A stretch of 33,996 nt of DNA from JBDKUD01 sp050943315 (GCA_050943315.1 JBMNOY010000019.1:1-33996); one strand, 5' to 3'. Shown: positions 8,828 to 17,385, counted from the stretch's first letter. Made by a program: numbers and translations. The notes: generated from the sequence alone by a model not told the origin.

Positions 8828-9472
8828 ATGGCAAAAGTTGACGTATACAAAACTGAAGAAGACGGTAAGCAACTGGTAGGACTGCGAGTAAACGATGATA
8901 GTGCTACCCTACAGGACCTGCTGGATGCCTGGCAGCCGTTATGTGACGATACATCGGTGCATAAAATGTATGCCCCGGCCGAAAGTTCTATCTGTAAAGG
9001 ATGTTTAATTAATTGCTGTAACACGGCTTATGTTGTTCCGGATGTAATATCCTTTAAAAAAATGGCGGCCTGGTTTGATTATGATTATGAACAACTGCTT
9101 CATAAATTCTTTGACCAGGAAAAACGGGAAGCGGGTCTTCTGCGGTTAAAACCGAATCCTTGTGTATTCCTGCAAAACAACATTTGTACAATTTATCCGG
9201 TACGCACCTTAACCTGCCGGTTTTACCTTTGTGCAGATACGGTGGGGGATACCCAGCAACTCATTTATTCGGTTACCTGGGCGGGGATTGCGGCTGCCCA
9301 GGTATTTGCGGAGAAACAGGGATTAGTTACTCATAACCCGCAGATTGCCAGGAGCAGCTTTGACTTATTGATTGACAGCTTAATAAACGAATATCGTGAC
9401 AGTGACAAAATTACCTCCTTTTTGAACGCGCGGGAATATGCTGATGTTTTAATCAAACCGTTTATACCATAA
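8828..9472 (+). CDS. YkgJ family cysteine-cluster protein
   Basis: The product of about 214 residues has the YkgJ/UPF0153 cysteine pattern, predicted to bind zinc or an iron cluster. CKGCLINCC is followed at a distance by PCVFLQNNICTIYPVRTLTCRFYLC. No enzymatic role is known. An upstream GTG at 8810 is in frame, but the ATG at 8828, after GAAAGGT, gives a more typical start (MAKVDVYK). It is translated directly after rnhC and followed 23 bases later by a tiny ORF with its own ribosome site. Confidence 0.83.
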   Translation: MAKVDVYKTEEDGKQLVGLRVNDDSATLQDLLDAWQPLCDDTSVHKMYAPAESSICKGCLINCCNTAYVVPDVISFKKMAAWFDYDYEQLLHKFFDQEKREAGLLRLKPNPCVFLQNNICTIYPVRTLTCRFYLCADTVGDTQQLIYSVTWAGIAAAQVFAEKQGLVTHNPQIARSSFDLLIDSLINEYRDSDKITSFLNAREYADVLIKPFIP

Positions 9473-9495
9473 ATAGCTTTAGGGGGGCCATCTTT

Positions 9496-9636
9496 TTGGA
9501 AAATATTAAGGTGGATAGTAATAGTTTCTTTGCGGTGATAAGACAACTTGAAGAAGAAAGGGCCCGGGTCATAGCCATTTCCTGCAACCAGGATGAACCC
9601 TGGTTTAATATAGCTTTTGTTAAAGATAAACAGTAA
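9496..9636 (+). CDS. Small hypothetical protein, 46 residues
   Basis: A TTG-started ORF follows an AGGGGGGCC ribosome site at 9481-9489. It reads MENIKVDSNSFFAVIRQL at its start and ends in FNIAFVKDKQ. The composition is that of a real soluble alpha/beta protein, with charged and hydrophobic residues in alternation. It has a single Cys and one Trp. I do not recognise a family. Its distance of 23 bases from the YkgJ gene suggests it is the last member of the rnhC-ykgJ unit. It could be chance, but the ribosome site and plausible composition favour a real gene. Confidence 0.55.
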   Translation: MENIKVDSNSFFAVIRQLEEERARVIAISCNQDEPWFNIAFVKDKQ

Positions 9637-9717
9637 AAAAAGAAAAGGACGAACGGTCACATTTGTCGGACAGTTTTTTTGTTAAAAGGGAAGGATTTTT
9701 CACTATTAGGCTGAATA

Positions 9718-9780
9718 TATAATCTGATATACTATCTTTGTTACTGAAGACGGGTTAGGAGTGAAGGGATTACCTGTCTT
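9718..9780 (+). promoter_or_regulatory. Promoter and leader hairpin region of livK
   Basis: Two -10-like boxes, TATAAT at 9718-9723 and TATACT at 9728-9733, lie in an A/T-rich stretch without a good -35. Further on, AAGACGGG at 9747-9754 can pair with CCTGTCTT at 9773-9780 (one G-U), a possible leader hairpin. The long leader suggests regulated expression, but the element matches no riboswitch I know. Confidence 0.35.
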
Positions 9781-9873
9781 TGGTATGAAAATAAATTTTT
9801 AGGGCTGTAATTTAAGGATAAAGCCTGAGCACGCACGGTAGGAATTTTGTTAAAGTTAAGAGGAGGGGAAATC

Positions 9874-11058
9874 TTGAAATTCAAGGGCAGGTCTAAACTG
9901 GCATTATTATTATGTGTAATAATGACCATTACTCTCATCGCTGGATGCGGCGGAGGCCCCAAGACAACCAGCACCAGCGGCGAAGAAGTGATTAAACTGG
10001 GCTTTCTGGGAGCTACCACCGGTTCTGTAGCAAATTATGGAATTCCCGGACAAAAGGGAATGAAAATGGCTATCGAAGAACTGAATGCCAAAGGTGGCAT
10101 CCTGGGCAAAAAAGTTGAAGGAGTTTATGAAGACAACAAAGGTGACAGCAGTGAAATAGCCAACATCGCGACCAAGTACATAACCAGGGACAAGGTCGTG
10201 GCTATGGTGGGCGATCCCTGTACCGGATTAACCATAGTGGCAGCTAAAATCGCGCAGCAGAACAAGGTAGTTATCTTCTCCGCCGGTGCAACTGGTGAAG
10301 GAGTTGTCGAGATAGGTGATTATGTTTTCAGAAACACTCTTTTGGACAAGTTTGCTGCTCCGACGGTAGTTGATTGGATGATCAAAGAAAAGAACTGGAA
10401 GAACTTTGCGGTAATTACTTCCATGAACAATGGTTATAGTACCGCACTAACCCCCGTCTTTAAAAATGCCATTAACCAACAGGGCGGAAAGATAGTTCTG
10501 GAAGACAGTATTAATGATGGAGAAACCGACTTTACCGCTCAGATCACCAAACTCAAAAAAGCCAAAGCAGATGTACTGGTGTTCACCGGTTACTATACTG
10601 AAGCAGCATTATTGATGAATGAAGCGCAGAAGCAAAACCTGGATATCCACCTGGTAGGCGGAGATGGCCTCTATGGTCAGGATCTGGCTAAACTGGGCGG
10701 TGAAGCTGTTCAGGAAAAGGTAATATTCTACGCCGGTTTCTCTGTTGATCAGCCCAGCCCAGAAACCGCCAAATTCCTGGAGGCTTACCGGGCTAAATAT
10801 AATGAAGATCCGGATATGTTTTCCGCTCAGTATTATGATGCGGTAATGATTCTGGCCAAGGCTATGGAAGATGCCAAGAGTACCGATCCTTCTGTATTCA
10901 AAAATGAACTGGCCAAGCTGAAAGATTATCCGGGAGTATCAGGCAACACCACCTTCAGAGCCGACCGTGAACCAATTAAAAGCCCGGTATTTCTGTTAAC
11001 CGTTAAGGGCGATAAGTTCCCCGCTCTGTTGGATAAGATACCAGTAAACGTAAAATAA
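9874..11058 (+). CDS. livK: Branched-chain amino-acid ABC transporter substrate-binding lipoprotein
   Basis: The 394-residue precursor has a lipoprotein signal ending LIAGC (lipid Cys25) and a type I periplasmic-binding fold of the LivJ/LivK family. Typical segments are LGFLGATTGSVANYGIPGQKG, VAMVGDPCTGLT and VFTGYYTEAALLM. It would capture leucine, isoleucine, valine or a related ligand outside the membrane and hand it to LivHM. The start is TTG at 9874 behind GAGGAGGGGA; a TTG at 9847 lies before the ribosome site and is rejected. A hairpin separates it from livH, which would let the binding protein be made in excess. Ligand identity is not determined. Confidence 0.88.
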   Translation: MKFKGRSKLALLLCVIMTITLIAGCGGGPKTTSTSGEEVIKLGFLGATTGSVANYGIPGQKGMKMAIEELNAKGGILGKKVEGVYEDNKGDSSEIANIATKYITRDKVVAMVGDPCTGLTIVAAKIAQQNKVVIFSAGATGEGVVEIGDYVFRNTLLDKFAAPTVVDWMIKEKNWKNFAVITSMNNGYSTALTPVFKNAINQQGGKIVLEDSINDGETDFTAQITKLKKAKADVLVFTGYYTEAALLMNEAQKQNLDIHLVGGDGLYGQDLAKLGGEAVQEKVIFYAGFSVDQPSPETAKFLEAYRAKYNEDPDMFSAQYYDAVMILAKAMEDAKSTDPSVFKNELAKLKDYPGVSGNTTFRADREPIKSPVFLLTVKGDKFPALLDKIPVNVK

Positions 11059-11082
11059 GTACGCGTAACAAAGTATAAAGCA

Positions 11083-11119
11083 CCAATGGCCCGTCCTTTT
11101 AAGGTCGGGCCTTTATTGG
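11083..11119 (+). terminator. Hairpin between livK and livH (attenuator-like)
   Basis: GGCCCGTCCTT at 11088-11098 pairs with AAGGTCGGGCC at 11101-11111 with one mismatch, and outer CCAAT/ATTGG extends it. The T tract after it is poor (CTTTATT). It probably acts as a partial terminator or mRNA-stabilising stem. Confidence 0.6.
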
Positions 11120-11248
11120 GATTATGCAGAGTTTAGCCCGGAAACGCAAATTCTGTGTTAAACTGTGTATAGTCATTTTTTATTAAAACGCGAGCCCAAT
11201 GGATGGATATTGGCTTCAGTTTTTAATCAAAAATATAGGAGGAAGCTT

Positions 11249-12124
11249 ATGTTCTGGGAACAACTGATTAATGGGCTGACCCTTGGGAGTACTTATGCTC
11301 TTATTGCCCTGGGATATACCATGGTATATGGTATCATTCAACTTATTAATTTTGCCCACGGTGAAATCTACATGTTCGGAGCTTTTGCCGGCCTGTATCT
11401 GGTTACAGTAGGTGGTGTCAATATTTTTGTGGCCATGCTTGGGGCCATGATATTTTGTATGCTTCTGGGCATAGTGGTGGAAAGAGTGGCTTATCGCCCG
11501 CTGCGGGGTAAGTCTTCACGCCTGTCGGCACTTATCAGCGCCATTGGCGTGTCTATTTTTCTATCAACCTTGATGGCACTTTTGCGTGGTACTAACACAA
11601 CTCGTTTCCCGGAGGTTTTTACCCGCCATACGTATCAATTAGGTTCAGTGGAAATGTCTTCACTGCAGCTTATCATCTTGATTACCTCAGCATTATTAAT
11701 GGTTGGTCTCCAGCTTATGATTATGAAGACCAGAATCGGCAAAGCCATGCGGGCTTGTTCCGAGGACCTGGATGCTGCTTATTTAATGGGGGTCAATGTT
11801 AACCGGGTTATTTCTTTTACCTTCGCTATTGGTTCCGCCCTGGCAGCTGCCGGTGGAGTAATGGTAGGGCTATATTACCATGCTGTGTGGCCTTATATGG
11901 GAACTATGGCCGGTCTTAAGGCATTTGCTGCTGCTGTACTGGGGGGGATAGGCTCTGTTCCCGGGGCTATGCTGGGAGGTATAACACTGGGGATAATGGA
12001 GATATTTGGGGTTGCTTACCTGTCGTCATCATATAAGGATGCTATCGCTTTTGCCGTTCTTATTCTGGTTCTTATCATCAGACCACAGGGTATTTTAGGC
12101 AAGGCAATATCGAAAAAAGTGTAG
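11249..12124 (+). CDS. livH: Branched-chain amino-acid ABC transporter permease LivH
   Basis: This 291-residue permease carries the LivH signature from its start: FWEQLINGLTLGSTYALIALGYTMVYG, then IQLINFAHGEIYM and late AFAAAVLGGIGSVPGAM. It has about eight membrane helices. The frame is open from 11165, but the ATG at 11249 directly follows ATAGGAGGAAGC and starts the protein at the conserved position. It would pair with LivM in the membrane. The gene sits 190 bases after livK and 9 bases before livM. Confidence 0.9.
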   Translation: MFWEQLINGLTLGSTYALIALGYTMVYGIIQLINFAHGEIYMFGAFAGLYLVTVGGVNIFVAMLGAMIFCMLLGIVVERVAYRPLRGKSSRLSALISAIGVSIFLSTLMALLRGTNTTRFPEVFTRHTYQLGSVEMSSLQLIILITSALLMVGLQLMIMKTRIGKAMRACSEDLDAAYLMGVNVNRVISFTFAIGSALAAAGGVMVGLYYHAVWPYMGTMAGLKAFAAAVLGGIGSVPGAMLGGITLGIMEIFGVAYLSSSYKDAIAFAVLILVLIIRPQGILGKAISKKV

Positions 12125-12133
12125 GTGAACTAA

Positions 12134-13021
12134 TTGGATACTTATTTATCACAGGTTATCGATCCATATTATCTGAGAATCATGGTACTAATAGGAATTA
12201 ACCTGATACTGGCTCTGGGGCTAAACCTGATAACTGGTGTTACCGGTCAATTATCCATGGGTCATGCCGGTTTTATGAGTATCGGGGCTTATACTGCAGC
12301 TATTATGTCGGTACAGTTCGGGACTCCTTTCTGGGTAGCCTTGCTGGGCGGCAGTCTGATGGCCGCGATCCTGGGTTTTATCATTGGAATTCCCACCCTG
12401 CGTCTGGAGGGTGATTATCTGGCTATGGTTACTATAGGTTTTGCGGAGATAATAAGGGTATTCTTCCTTAACTTTGAGCCTGGCGGAAAAGCAGTAGGAT
12501 TTGCCGGCATACCCCAGAACACCACCTTTGTTACCGTATGGGCTCTGGCTCTTATCATAATATTGTTGAACGCCCGGCTGTATAATTCCAGAATCGGACG
12601 GGCATTATATTCAATCAGAGAGAACGAGATAGCAGCCGAAGCATCGGGTATTAATACTACTCGCTTGAAGTTATTGGCTTTTACTGCGGCTTCTTTTTTG
12701 GGGGGCCTGGGCGGAGGCTTGTATGCCCATTACATGAGTTATATTAATCCTCAGGACTTCGGATTCATGAAATCAATTGAATTGCTCAATATGGTAGTGT
12801 TAGGCGGCATGGGTAGTATCCCCGGCACCGTGATTGGTTCAGTCATACTGACCATAGCACCGGAGATGCTCAGAGTAGTAGCGGAATACCGACTGCTTTT
12901 CTACGGAGCTTTGCTGGTCATATTAATGATATTTAGACCTAACGGTATTTTAGGCGATATCAGGGTTTACGATATTAAGAAGCGTTTTGCCAAAAAAGAG
13001 GTGAGAACATGGGAATCTTAG
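12134..13021 (+). CDS. livM: Branched-chain amino-acid ABC transporter permease LivM
   Basis: The 295-residue permease has the LivM hallmarks: LILALGLNLITGVTGQLSMGHAGFMSIGAY, LRLEGDYLAMVTIGFAEI and LLNMVVLGGMGSIPGTV. Together with LivH it would form the membrane channel. The start is TTG at 12134 after TAGGTGAAC. Its last 13 bases overlap the start of livG, indicating translational coupling. Confidence 0.9.
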   Translation: MDTYLSQVIDPYYLRIMVLIGINLILALGLNLITGVTGQLSMGHAGFMSIGAYTAAIMSVQFGTPFWVALLGGSLMAAILGFIIGIPTLRLEGDYLAMVTIGFAEIIRVFFLNFEPGGKAVGFAGIPQNTTFVTVWALALIIILLNARLYNSRIGRALYSIRENEIAAEASGINTTRLKLLAFTAASFLGGLGGGLYAHYMSYINPQDFGFMKSIELLNMVVLGGMGSIPGTVIGSVILTIAPEMLRVVAEYRLLFYGALLVILMIFRPNGILGDIRVYDIKKRFAKKEVRTWES

Positions 13022-13773
13022 TACTTGAAGGAATAACGCAGGAATTCGGAGGCCTGCGGGCTCTTGATACTGTTAACCTGGACGTAAAGGAAAAGCAGAT
13101 CTTCGGTATTATCGGTCCCAATGGGGCTGGAAAAACAACTCTTTTTAATATAATTACGGGCATTTATGTACCAACTGAAGGACAACTGATATTCAAAAAC
13201 CAAAAGCTCAATGGCATACCTGCCCATGCTATTGCCCGGCTGGGTATAGCAAGAACATTCCAGAATATCCGCCTGTTTAATAAACTTTCCGTTATTGATA
13301 ATGCTAAGGTCGGCCGCCATGGGGTTACGCGGGCTGGTTTCTTCAGCAGCATGATTGGTCTGCCGGCGGCTCGCAAAGAGGAAAAAGAAATTACGAAAAA
13401 GGTTTCTGAACTTTTGCAATTGGTAGGGCTATATGATCGCCGGATGGAGTACGCTTCCAGCCTGGCCTACGGTGAACAAAGAAGGTTGGAGATAGCCAGA
13501 GCCCTGGCTTTAGACCCTGCCTTACTTTTGTTGGATGAGCCGGCAGCAGGAATGAACCCGGCGGAGAAAGAAGAGCTAATAAAATTAATCCGGAAAATAA
13601 GGGATACCATGGATCTCACCATTCTATTAGTAGAACATGATATGAATCTGGTAATGAATATCTGTGAAAGGATAGCCGTACTGGATTATGGACGCAAAAT
13701 ATTCGAAGGCTCGGCAGATGAGGTCAAAAACGATGAACGGGTAATTCAATCGTATTTAGGGGTAGGTGCATGA
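13009..13773 (+). CDS. livG: Branched-chain amino-acid ABC transporter ATP-binding protein LivG
   Basis: The 254-residue ATPase has Walker A GPNGAGKT (36-43), the family segment ARTFQNIRLF, an ABC signature LAYGEQRRLEIARAL from residue 152 and Walker B LLLLDEP (D176, E177). LAYGEQ and the C-terminal VLDYGRKIFEG are those of LivG rather than LivF. It starts with ATG at 13009 within the end of livM, behind AGGTGAGA. The usual partner ATPase LivF does not follow; instead a DMT transporter begins within the stop codon (ATGA). Confidence 0.92.
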   Translation: MGILVLEGITQEFGGLRALDTVNLDVKEKQIFGIIGPNGAGKTTLFNIITGIYVPTEGQLIFKNQKLNGIPAHAIARLGIARTFQNIRLFNKLSVIDNAKVGRHGVTRAGFFSSMIGLPAARKEEKEITKKVSELLQLVGLYDRRMEYASSLAYGEQRRLEIARALALDPALLLLDEPAAGMNPAEKEELIKLIRKIRDTMDLTILLVEHDMNLVMNICERIAVLDYGRKIFEGSADEVKNDERVIQSYLGVGA

Positions 13774-14630
13774 GGCTCACTTACGTTTATCTCGCCCTGC
13801 TTTTATCCATTCTATGTATGTCTACTTCATCTATTATTATACGGTTGTGCACCGCTCCGGCCTTGATAATATCATTTTACCGGGTTGCTTTCACATCTCT
13901 CATTGGCTTTTCCATAGGGGGACGCCCGTCTCTAAAAGGGATAAAACAACTCTCCCGCCGCGATCTGGTGCTGACCCTAGGCTCGGGAGTGTTCCTGGCT
14001 CTTCACCTGGGTTTTTGGATTACCTCACTAGGGTTTACCAGTGTATCCAGCTCAGTTTTGTTTACCAACTTACAGGTTATATTTGTTCTCATTTTCTCAG
14101 CTCTGTTTCTGAAAGAAAAGGTCAACAGCTGGGTCACCGGCGGTATATTAACAGCCTTGGCCGGGAGTATATTGATTGTTCAGGGTGACTTGCAATCAGG
14201 ACGGCTCCTGGGCGATATGCTGGCTCTATTAAGCGGCTTTTTTGTGGCGGTTTATTTTCTAATCGGCAGGGAAGTCCGGGCCCGGGTGGATGTTTGGACC
14301 TATACCTCACTGGCAGCGGTAGCGGCGGCGGTTATACTGGTCCCGGTCTGTAAAACTGCCGGGCTGGATTTCATTGGTTATCCCCGCTTGGATTGGCTGT
14401 GGTTCTTTCTGCAGGCGCTGGGGCCAGGTATAGGCGGACATGCCCTTCTCAATTGGGCCTTAAAATACCTGAAGGCACCGGTAGTATCGGTAACGGTGCT
14501 GGGTGAATCCGTGGGAGCCAGCATTCTGGCCTTTGTCATTTTTCACGAGTATTTGCTTTGGTATCAGATTATCGGTGGCATGTTTATACTGGCTGGTATT
14601 TATATAGCGGCCGTAAAAGAAAATAAGTGA
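13770..14630 (+). CDS. DMT superfamily (EamA) transporter
   Basis: The 286-residue protein has about ten hydrophobic helices in two EamA repeats, each near 130-140 residues. Segment VFLALHLGFWITSLGFTSVSSSVLFTNLQVIF is typical of the drug/metabolite transporter superfamily. Many members export amino acids or other metabolites. The ATG overlaps the livG stop as ATGA, so it is translationally coupled to an amino-acid uptake operon. Export or balancing of amino acids is therefore a reasonable guess, but the substrate is not shown by the sequence. Confidence 0.85.
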   Translation: MRLTYVYLALLLSILCMSTSSIIIRLCTAPALIISFYRVAFTSLIGFSIGGRPSLKGIKQLSRRDLVLTLGSGVFLALHLGFWITSLGFTSVSSSVLFTNLQVIFVLIFSALFLKEKVNSWVTGGILTALAGSILIVQGDLQSGRLLGDMLALLSGFFVAVYFLIGREVRARVDVWTYTSLAAVAAAVILVPVCKTAGLDFIGYPRLDWLWFFLQALGPGIGGHALLNWALKYLKAPVVSVTVLGESVGASILAFVIFHEYLLWYQIIGGMFILAGIYIAAVKENK

Positions 14631-14638
14631 CAACAAAA

Positions 14639-14668
14639 GGGGATGGTTAATAAGCCATCCCCGATTTT
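14639..14668. terminator. Bidirectional terminator between the EamA gene and the SpoIID-like gene
   Basis: GGGGATGG at 14639-14646 pairs with CCATCCCC at 14655-14662. A short T run follows on the plus strand and TTTTG on the minus strand. It lies between two converging genes and can serve both. Confidence 0.75.
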
Positions 14669-14675
14669 AATCTAT

Positions 14676-15650
14676 TTATTTATATAGAGATGTCCAACGG
14701 GCTCCGGTATAGTAGTGCTCTAAAATCTCCTGGGCCTTCTTGCCCTGTTTAGCCATCGTATAGGCTCCCCATTGTTCCATGCCCACACCATGACCCCATC
14801 CGGTGCCTTTGAAGACAATATAATTGCCCTGAGGGGTTATACTGCTGAGCAAGGTGGAATAAAGCCGGTCAAAGCCGACTTCTTCCCGTAAATCCAGTGC
14901 GGAGATACTGGCAGAGCCGGCGCTGATGGTTAAGGCGCGGCCGGACGGGCCTTTCTTGCTTATTCTAATATCATCCAGTGAGCCGGCTTTACTGCCCATG
15001 ATTTTTTTAATCTTGGTCTTCGGCACTCTTACTGTCCAATTGCGGTATTTAGCCGGGGCATACTTATAGCCATTGGTAGAAACCGGTTTCAGATAGGCGG
15101 ATGCCTTGTCGGCCAGTTTCGGGAACCCTTCCTGTACACTAGCGGTTTTGGGTCCAGCAAAGGAAGAAAATAGGGCATAGATAAACTTGCCGTTATATAC
15201 CAGAACTTCACCCCGGGTCTCCTCTACTGCCCTGGATATATTGGCATTAATGGCTTTCTCATTATAAGCCTGAAATTCAGTATGGTCATCACTGGCATCA
15301 GTACCGTGCTTGCCACGGGTTCCGTTCTCATATTCGATAAGAGCCAGGGTCATGGTTCGGGCTACTATGGCTTGAGCCTTCAATGCTTCCATGGGAAATT
15401 TGGGTCCAATTTCCCCGGCTACTACTCCTTTTAGATATTGCTCCAGCTTGATTTCCTGTTTAGCTCCAGTATCCTTACGGTAAAGGGTAATCGTAGGTTC
15501 CTCTTTATACTTGGCAACTTCAGGGGCGAGGGCTGAACGGGGAACTGGTTGGGGTTTCTTGGCAGCATTCTGACATCCGGAAAGACATAATATGGCGATG
15601 ACTGCTAGCATCCCTAAAACGATGGTGACAGAAGCTTTCCTATTATTCAA
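14676..15650 (-). CDS. SpoIID/LytB domain lipoprotein
   Basis: The 324-residue product has a signal with lipobox LSGC, then a SpoIID/LytB domain. Typical stretches are VAGEIGPKFPMEALKAQAIVARTM, which holds the family's catalytic Glu, DHTEFQAYN, and GWGHGVGMEQWGAYTMAKQG. In B. subtilis SpoIID is a lytic transglycosylase acting during engulfment; LytB-type relatives modify amidase activity. The frame is open much further upstream, but the TTG at 15650 follows GGAAAGGAG and places the signal peptide correctly. It is divergent from trmL. Lack of a spoIIQ or spoIIIA neighbour means it may be a paralogue, so I give no symbol. Confidence 0.85.
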   Translation of the reverse strand: MNNRKASVTIVLGMLAVIAILCLSGCQNAAKKPQPVPRSALAPEVAKYKEEPTITLYRKDTGAKQEIKLEQYLKGVVAGEIGPKFPMEALKAQAIVARTMTLALIEYENGTRGKHGTDASDDHTEFQAYNEKAINANISRAVEETRGEVLVYNGKFIYALFSSFAGPKTASVQEGFPKLADKASAYLKPVSTNGYKYAPAKYRNWTVRVPKTKIKKIMGSKAGSLDDIRISKKGPSGRALTISAGSASISALDLREEVGFDRLYSTLLSSITPQGNYIVFKGTGWGHGVGMEQWGAYTMAKQGKKAQEILEHYYTGARWTSLYK

Positions 15651-15700
15651 AATGTTATCTCTCCTTTCCGACTTTTGGTTAGTTTTAACTGCGGCCGGTT

Positions 15701-15729
15701 TTGTTATTACTGGCAAACTCAGGTATAAT
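15701..15729 (+). promoter_or_regulatory. Promoter of trmL
   Basis: TTGTTA at 15701-15706, a 17-bp spacer and a perfect TATAAT at 15724-15729, lying 54 bases before the trmL start. Confidence 0.65.
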
Positions 15730-15783
15730 CTTATAGGTGAAGGTAAGGAGCAATTGCTGCCCCTCACCGATGGAGGTGATTTG

Positions 15784-16242
15784 ATGCATATAGTACTGGT
15801 ACAACCAGAAATACCACAGAATACCGGAAACATTGCCCGGACCTGTGCCCTGACTAAAACCACCCTGGACCTGGTGAAACCACTGGGTTTTTCTATTGAG
15901 GATCGTTATTTAAAACGGGCCGGTCTCGATTACTGGGATAAAGTAGAAGTGCGGGTATGGGATAGTTTTGATGAGATGATTGCCGTTTATGGAACCGAAA
16001 GGATTTATCTGGCTACTACTAAAGCCCATCTTACATATAGTGAAGTTAGTTTTGATAATGAAGATATCCTGGTTTTCGGATGCGAAACCAGGGGACTGCC
16101 CAGGGAGATTCTGGACAGATTCCCTTCCCGGCAAATAAGAATACCCATGCTGGATATAGGCAGATCACTAAATTTAGCCAATTCCGTAGCCATAATTCTC
16201 TACGAGGCGAAACGACAAAATGGGTACCCGGGCTTAAAGTAA
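15784..16242 (+). CDS. trmL: tRNA (cytidine(34)-2'-O)-methyltransferase TrmL
   Basis: The 152-residue SPOUT methyltransferase begins MHIVLVQPEIPQNTGNIART. It keeps FGCETRGLP and the knot segment RSLNLANSVAIILYEA, which bind S-adenosylmethionine. TrmL methylates the ribose of the wobble base in tRNA-Leu isoacceptors. Length is normal for the family. The ATG at 15784 follows GGAGGTGAT with close spacing. The frame is open from 15592 across the promoter and the divergent gene, which is not coding. Confidence 0.93.
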   Translation: MHIVLVQPEIPQNTGNIARTCALTKTTLDLVKPLGFSIEDRYLKRAGLDYWDKVEVRVWDSFDEMIAVYGTERIYLATTKAHLTYSEVSFDNEDILVFGCETRGLPREILDRFPSRQIRIPMLDIGRSLNLANSVAIILYEAKRQNGYPGLK

Positions 16243-16256
16243 TTTCAGAAATACAA

Positions 16257-16281
16257 AAAAGCCCTGCTTAACAGGGCTTAA
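16257..16281. terminator. Bidirectional terminator between trmL and ferredoxin gene
   Basis: AAGCCCTG at 16259-16266 pairs with CAGGGCTT at 16272-16279. On the minus strand it is followed by a long T run, so it is strongest for the ferredoxin gene. Confidence 0.85.
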
Positions 16282-16316
16282 CATTCACATTGCAAACAAA
16301 TTTACACGACCGTTGT

Positions 16317-16493
16317 TTATTCTTCAGGAGCTTGAGGTGCTTCTACGGGACATACATCAGCACAAGATCCACATTCCGTACACAGTTCAGGATCTATTTC
16401 ATATTTTTCATCGCCTTCAGTAATAGCCTCAACCGGGCACTCATCTACACAAACCCCACATGAGATACATTCATCAGTAATGCTATACGACAT
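16317..16493 (-). CDS. 2[4Fe-4S] ferredoxin
   Basis: The 58-residue protein has two CxxCxxCxxxCP motifs: Cys 9, 12, 15, 19 and Cys 38, 41, 44, 48. That is the classic small clostridial ferredoxin, a low-potential electron carrier in the cytosol. The C-terminus is acidic. The ATG at 16493 follows AAAGGAGG; the open frame extends further to 16583, but that part lies over the promoter. The promoter is close to perfect, so the gene is probably highly expressed, as expected for an anaerobe. The electron partners cannot be told from here. Confidence 0.93.
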   Translation of the reverse strand: MSYSITDECISCGVCVDECPVEAITEGDEKYEIDPELCTECGSCADVCPVEAPQAPEE

Positions 16494-16530
16494 TTCTTTA
16501 TAACCTCCTTTGCTGCAACTCAATAATTGC

Positions 16531-16559
16531 ATTATAAGCAACGATTTTTTCTTTGTCAA
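16531..16559 (-). promoter_or_regulatory. Consensus sigma-A promoter of the ferredoxin gene
   Basis: On the minus strand TTGACA (16559-16554), a 17-bp spacer and TATAAT (16536-16531). Both hexamers and the spacing match consensus exactly. Confidence 0.9.
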
Positions 16560-16676
16560 TTTAAATGAAAGATTATAATCCAAAGCATCCGAAATTATAC
16601 TGCAAGTTTGGGTTGATTTATTTCCTTATTTAGCCTTAAATTTACAGTATGTTGGTAATAATGATTGAAAAAGACT

Positions 16677-16705
16677 TTTAACCGCACTTGATGTAATACT
16701 ATAAT
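16677..16705 (+). promoter_or_regulatory. Possible promoter of thiN
   Basis: A perfect TATAAT at 16700-16705 with a weak -35 TTTAAC at 16677-16682 (17-bp spacer), 42 bases before the ATG. Confidence 0.5.
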
Positions 16706-16746
16706 TATTTGTACTTGATATTAACTACAGTAGGTGAGGTGCTATT

Positions 16747-17385
16747 ATGAGAAGTATTATACTAGCTAACGGTCAATATGGAGATCTTGGTGCGTATCAT
16801 AATCTTTTCCGGGATGATGATCTGATTATCTGTGCTGATGGCGGGGCCAATTATGCGTACCGGCTGGGGTTAATGCCCTCAATCGTTATAGGCGATATGG
16901 ATTCCATATTGCCTGAGGTAAGAGAACATTTCTCCCACACCAGCGCGACAATTAAGAAATACCCGCGGCGCAAAGACTTTACCGATACTCAGTTGGCATT
17001 GGCAGTAGCCGATGAAGCCGGTTGTGATGAGATAGTACTCATCGGGACTCTGGGTAAACGTTTGGACCATACTCTGGCTAATCTTTACAGCGGAATAGAT
17101 GTTGCGCGCCGTAACAAGCCCATCATGCATTTCAGTCCGGATTGCCAGGTATATCTGACCAGCAAAAGGCTGGAAATAAACGGGCAGCCTGGAGATACGG
17201 TAAGCATACTAACTCTAACCGAGAAGTCCGAGGGGGTTTCCCTGGAGGGATTTGAATATCCCCTGAACAACGTAGTATTGGAAAACTCCAAGCCTTATAC
17301 AGTGTCCAACGTATTGGCGGCCAAGAAGGGTATAATTACAGTTGACAACGGAGTTCTGGCTGCTTTTTACGTGGGCCGGGTTTAA
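16747..17385 (+). CDS. thiN: Thiamine pyrophosphokinase
   Basis: The 212-residue enzyme transfers pyrophosphate from ATP to thiamine. Its N-terminal catalytic domain has LIICADGGANYAY, VIGDMDSI and the KDFTDTQLAL segment with conserved Asp residues. The segment LIGTLGKRLDHTLANL follows, and the C-terminal beta domain has GDTVSILTL. The ATG at 16747 follows TAGGTGAGGT. It lies upstream of cdaA with a possible separate promoter between them. Confidence 0.92.
   Translation: MRSIILANGQYGDLGAYHNLFRDDDLIICADGGANYAYRLGLMPSIVIGDMDSILPEVREHFSHTSATIKKYPRRKDFTDTQLALAVADEAGCDEIVLIGTLGKRLDHTLANLYSGIDVARRNKPIMHFSPDCQVYLTSKRLEINGQPGDTVSILTLTEKSEGVSLEGFEYPLNNVVLENSKPYTVSNVLAAKKGIITVDNGVLAAFYVGRV

Noticed and set aside
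9637..9700. Terminator around the T run at 9670
   Set aside because: The bases before the T run do not form a stable stem; only scattered pairing between GGTCACATTT and TGTCGGACAG could be drawn.
13766..14188. 140-codon ORF overlapping the EamA gene
   Set aside because: It is in another frame within the EamA coding region, shows no family features, and the EamA frame has clear membrane-helix periodicity.
15651..15863. N-terminal extension of the SpoIID-like protein by 71 residues
   Set aside because: It would place the lipoprotein signal inside the protein and runs over the divergent trmL promoter; the TTG at 15650 has a good ribosome site.
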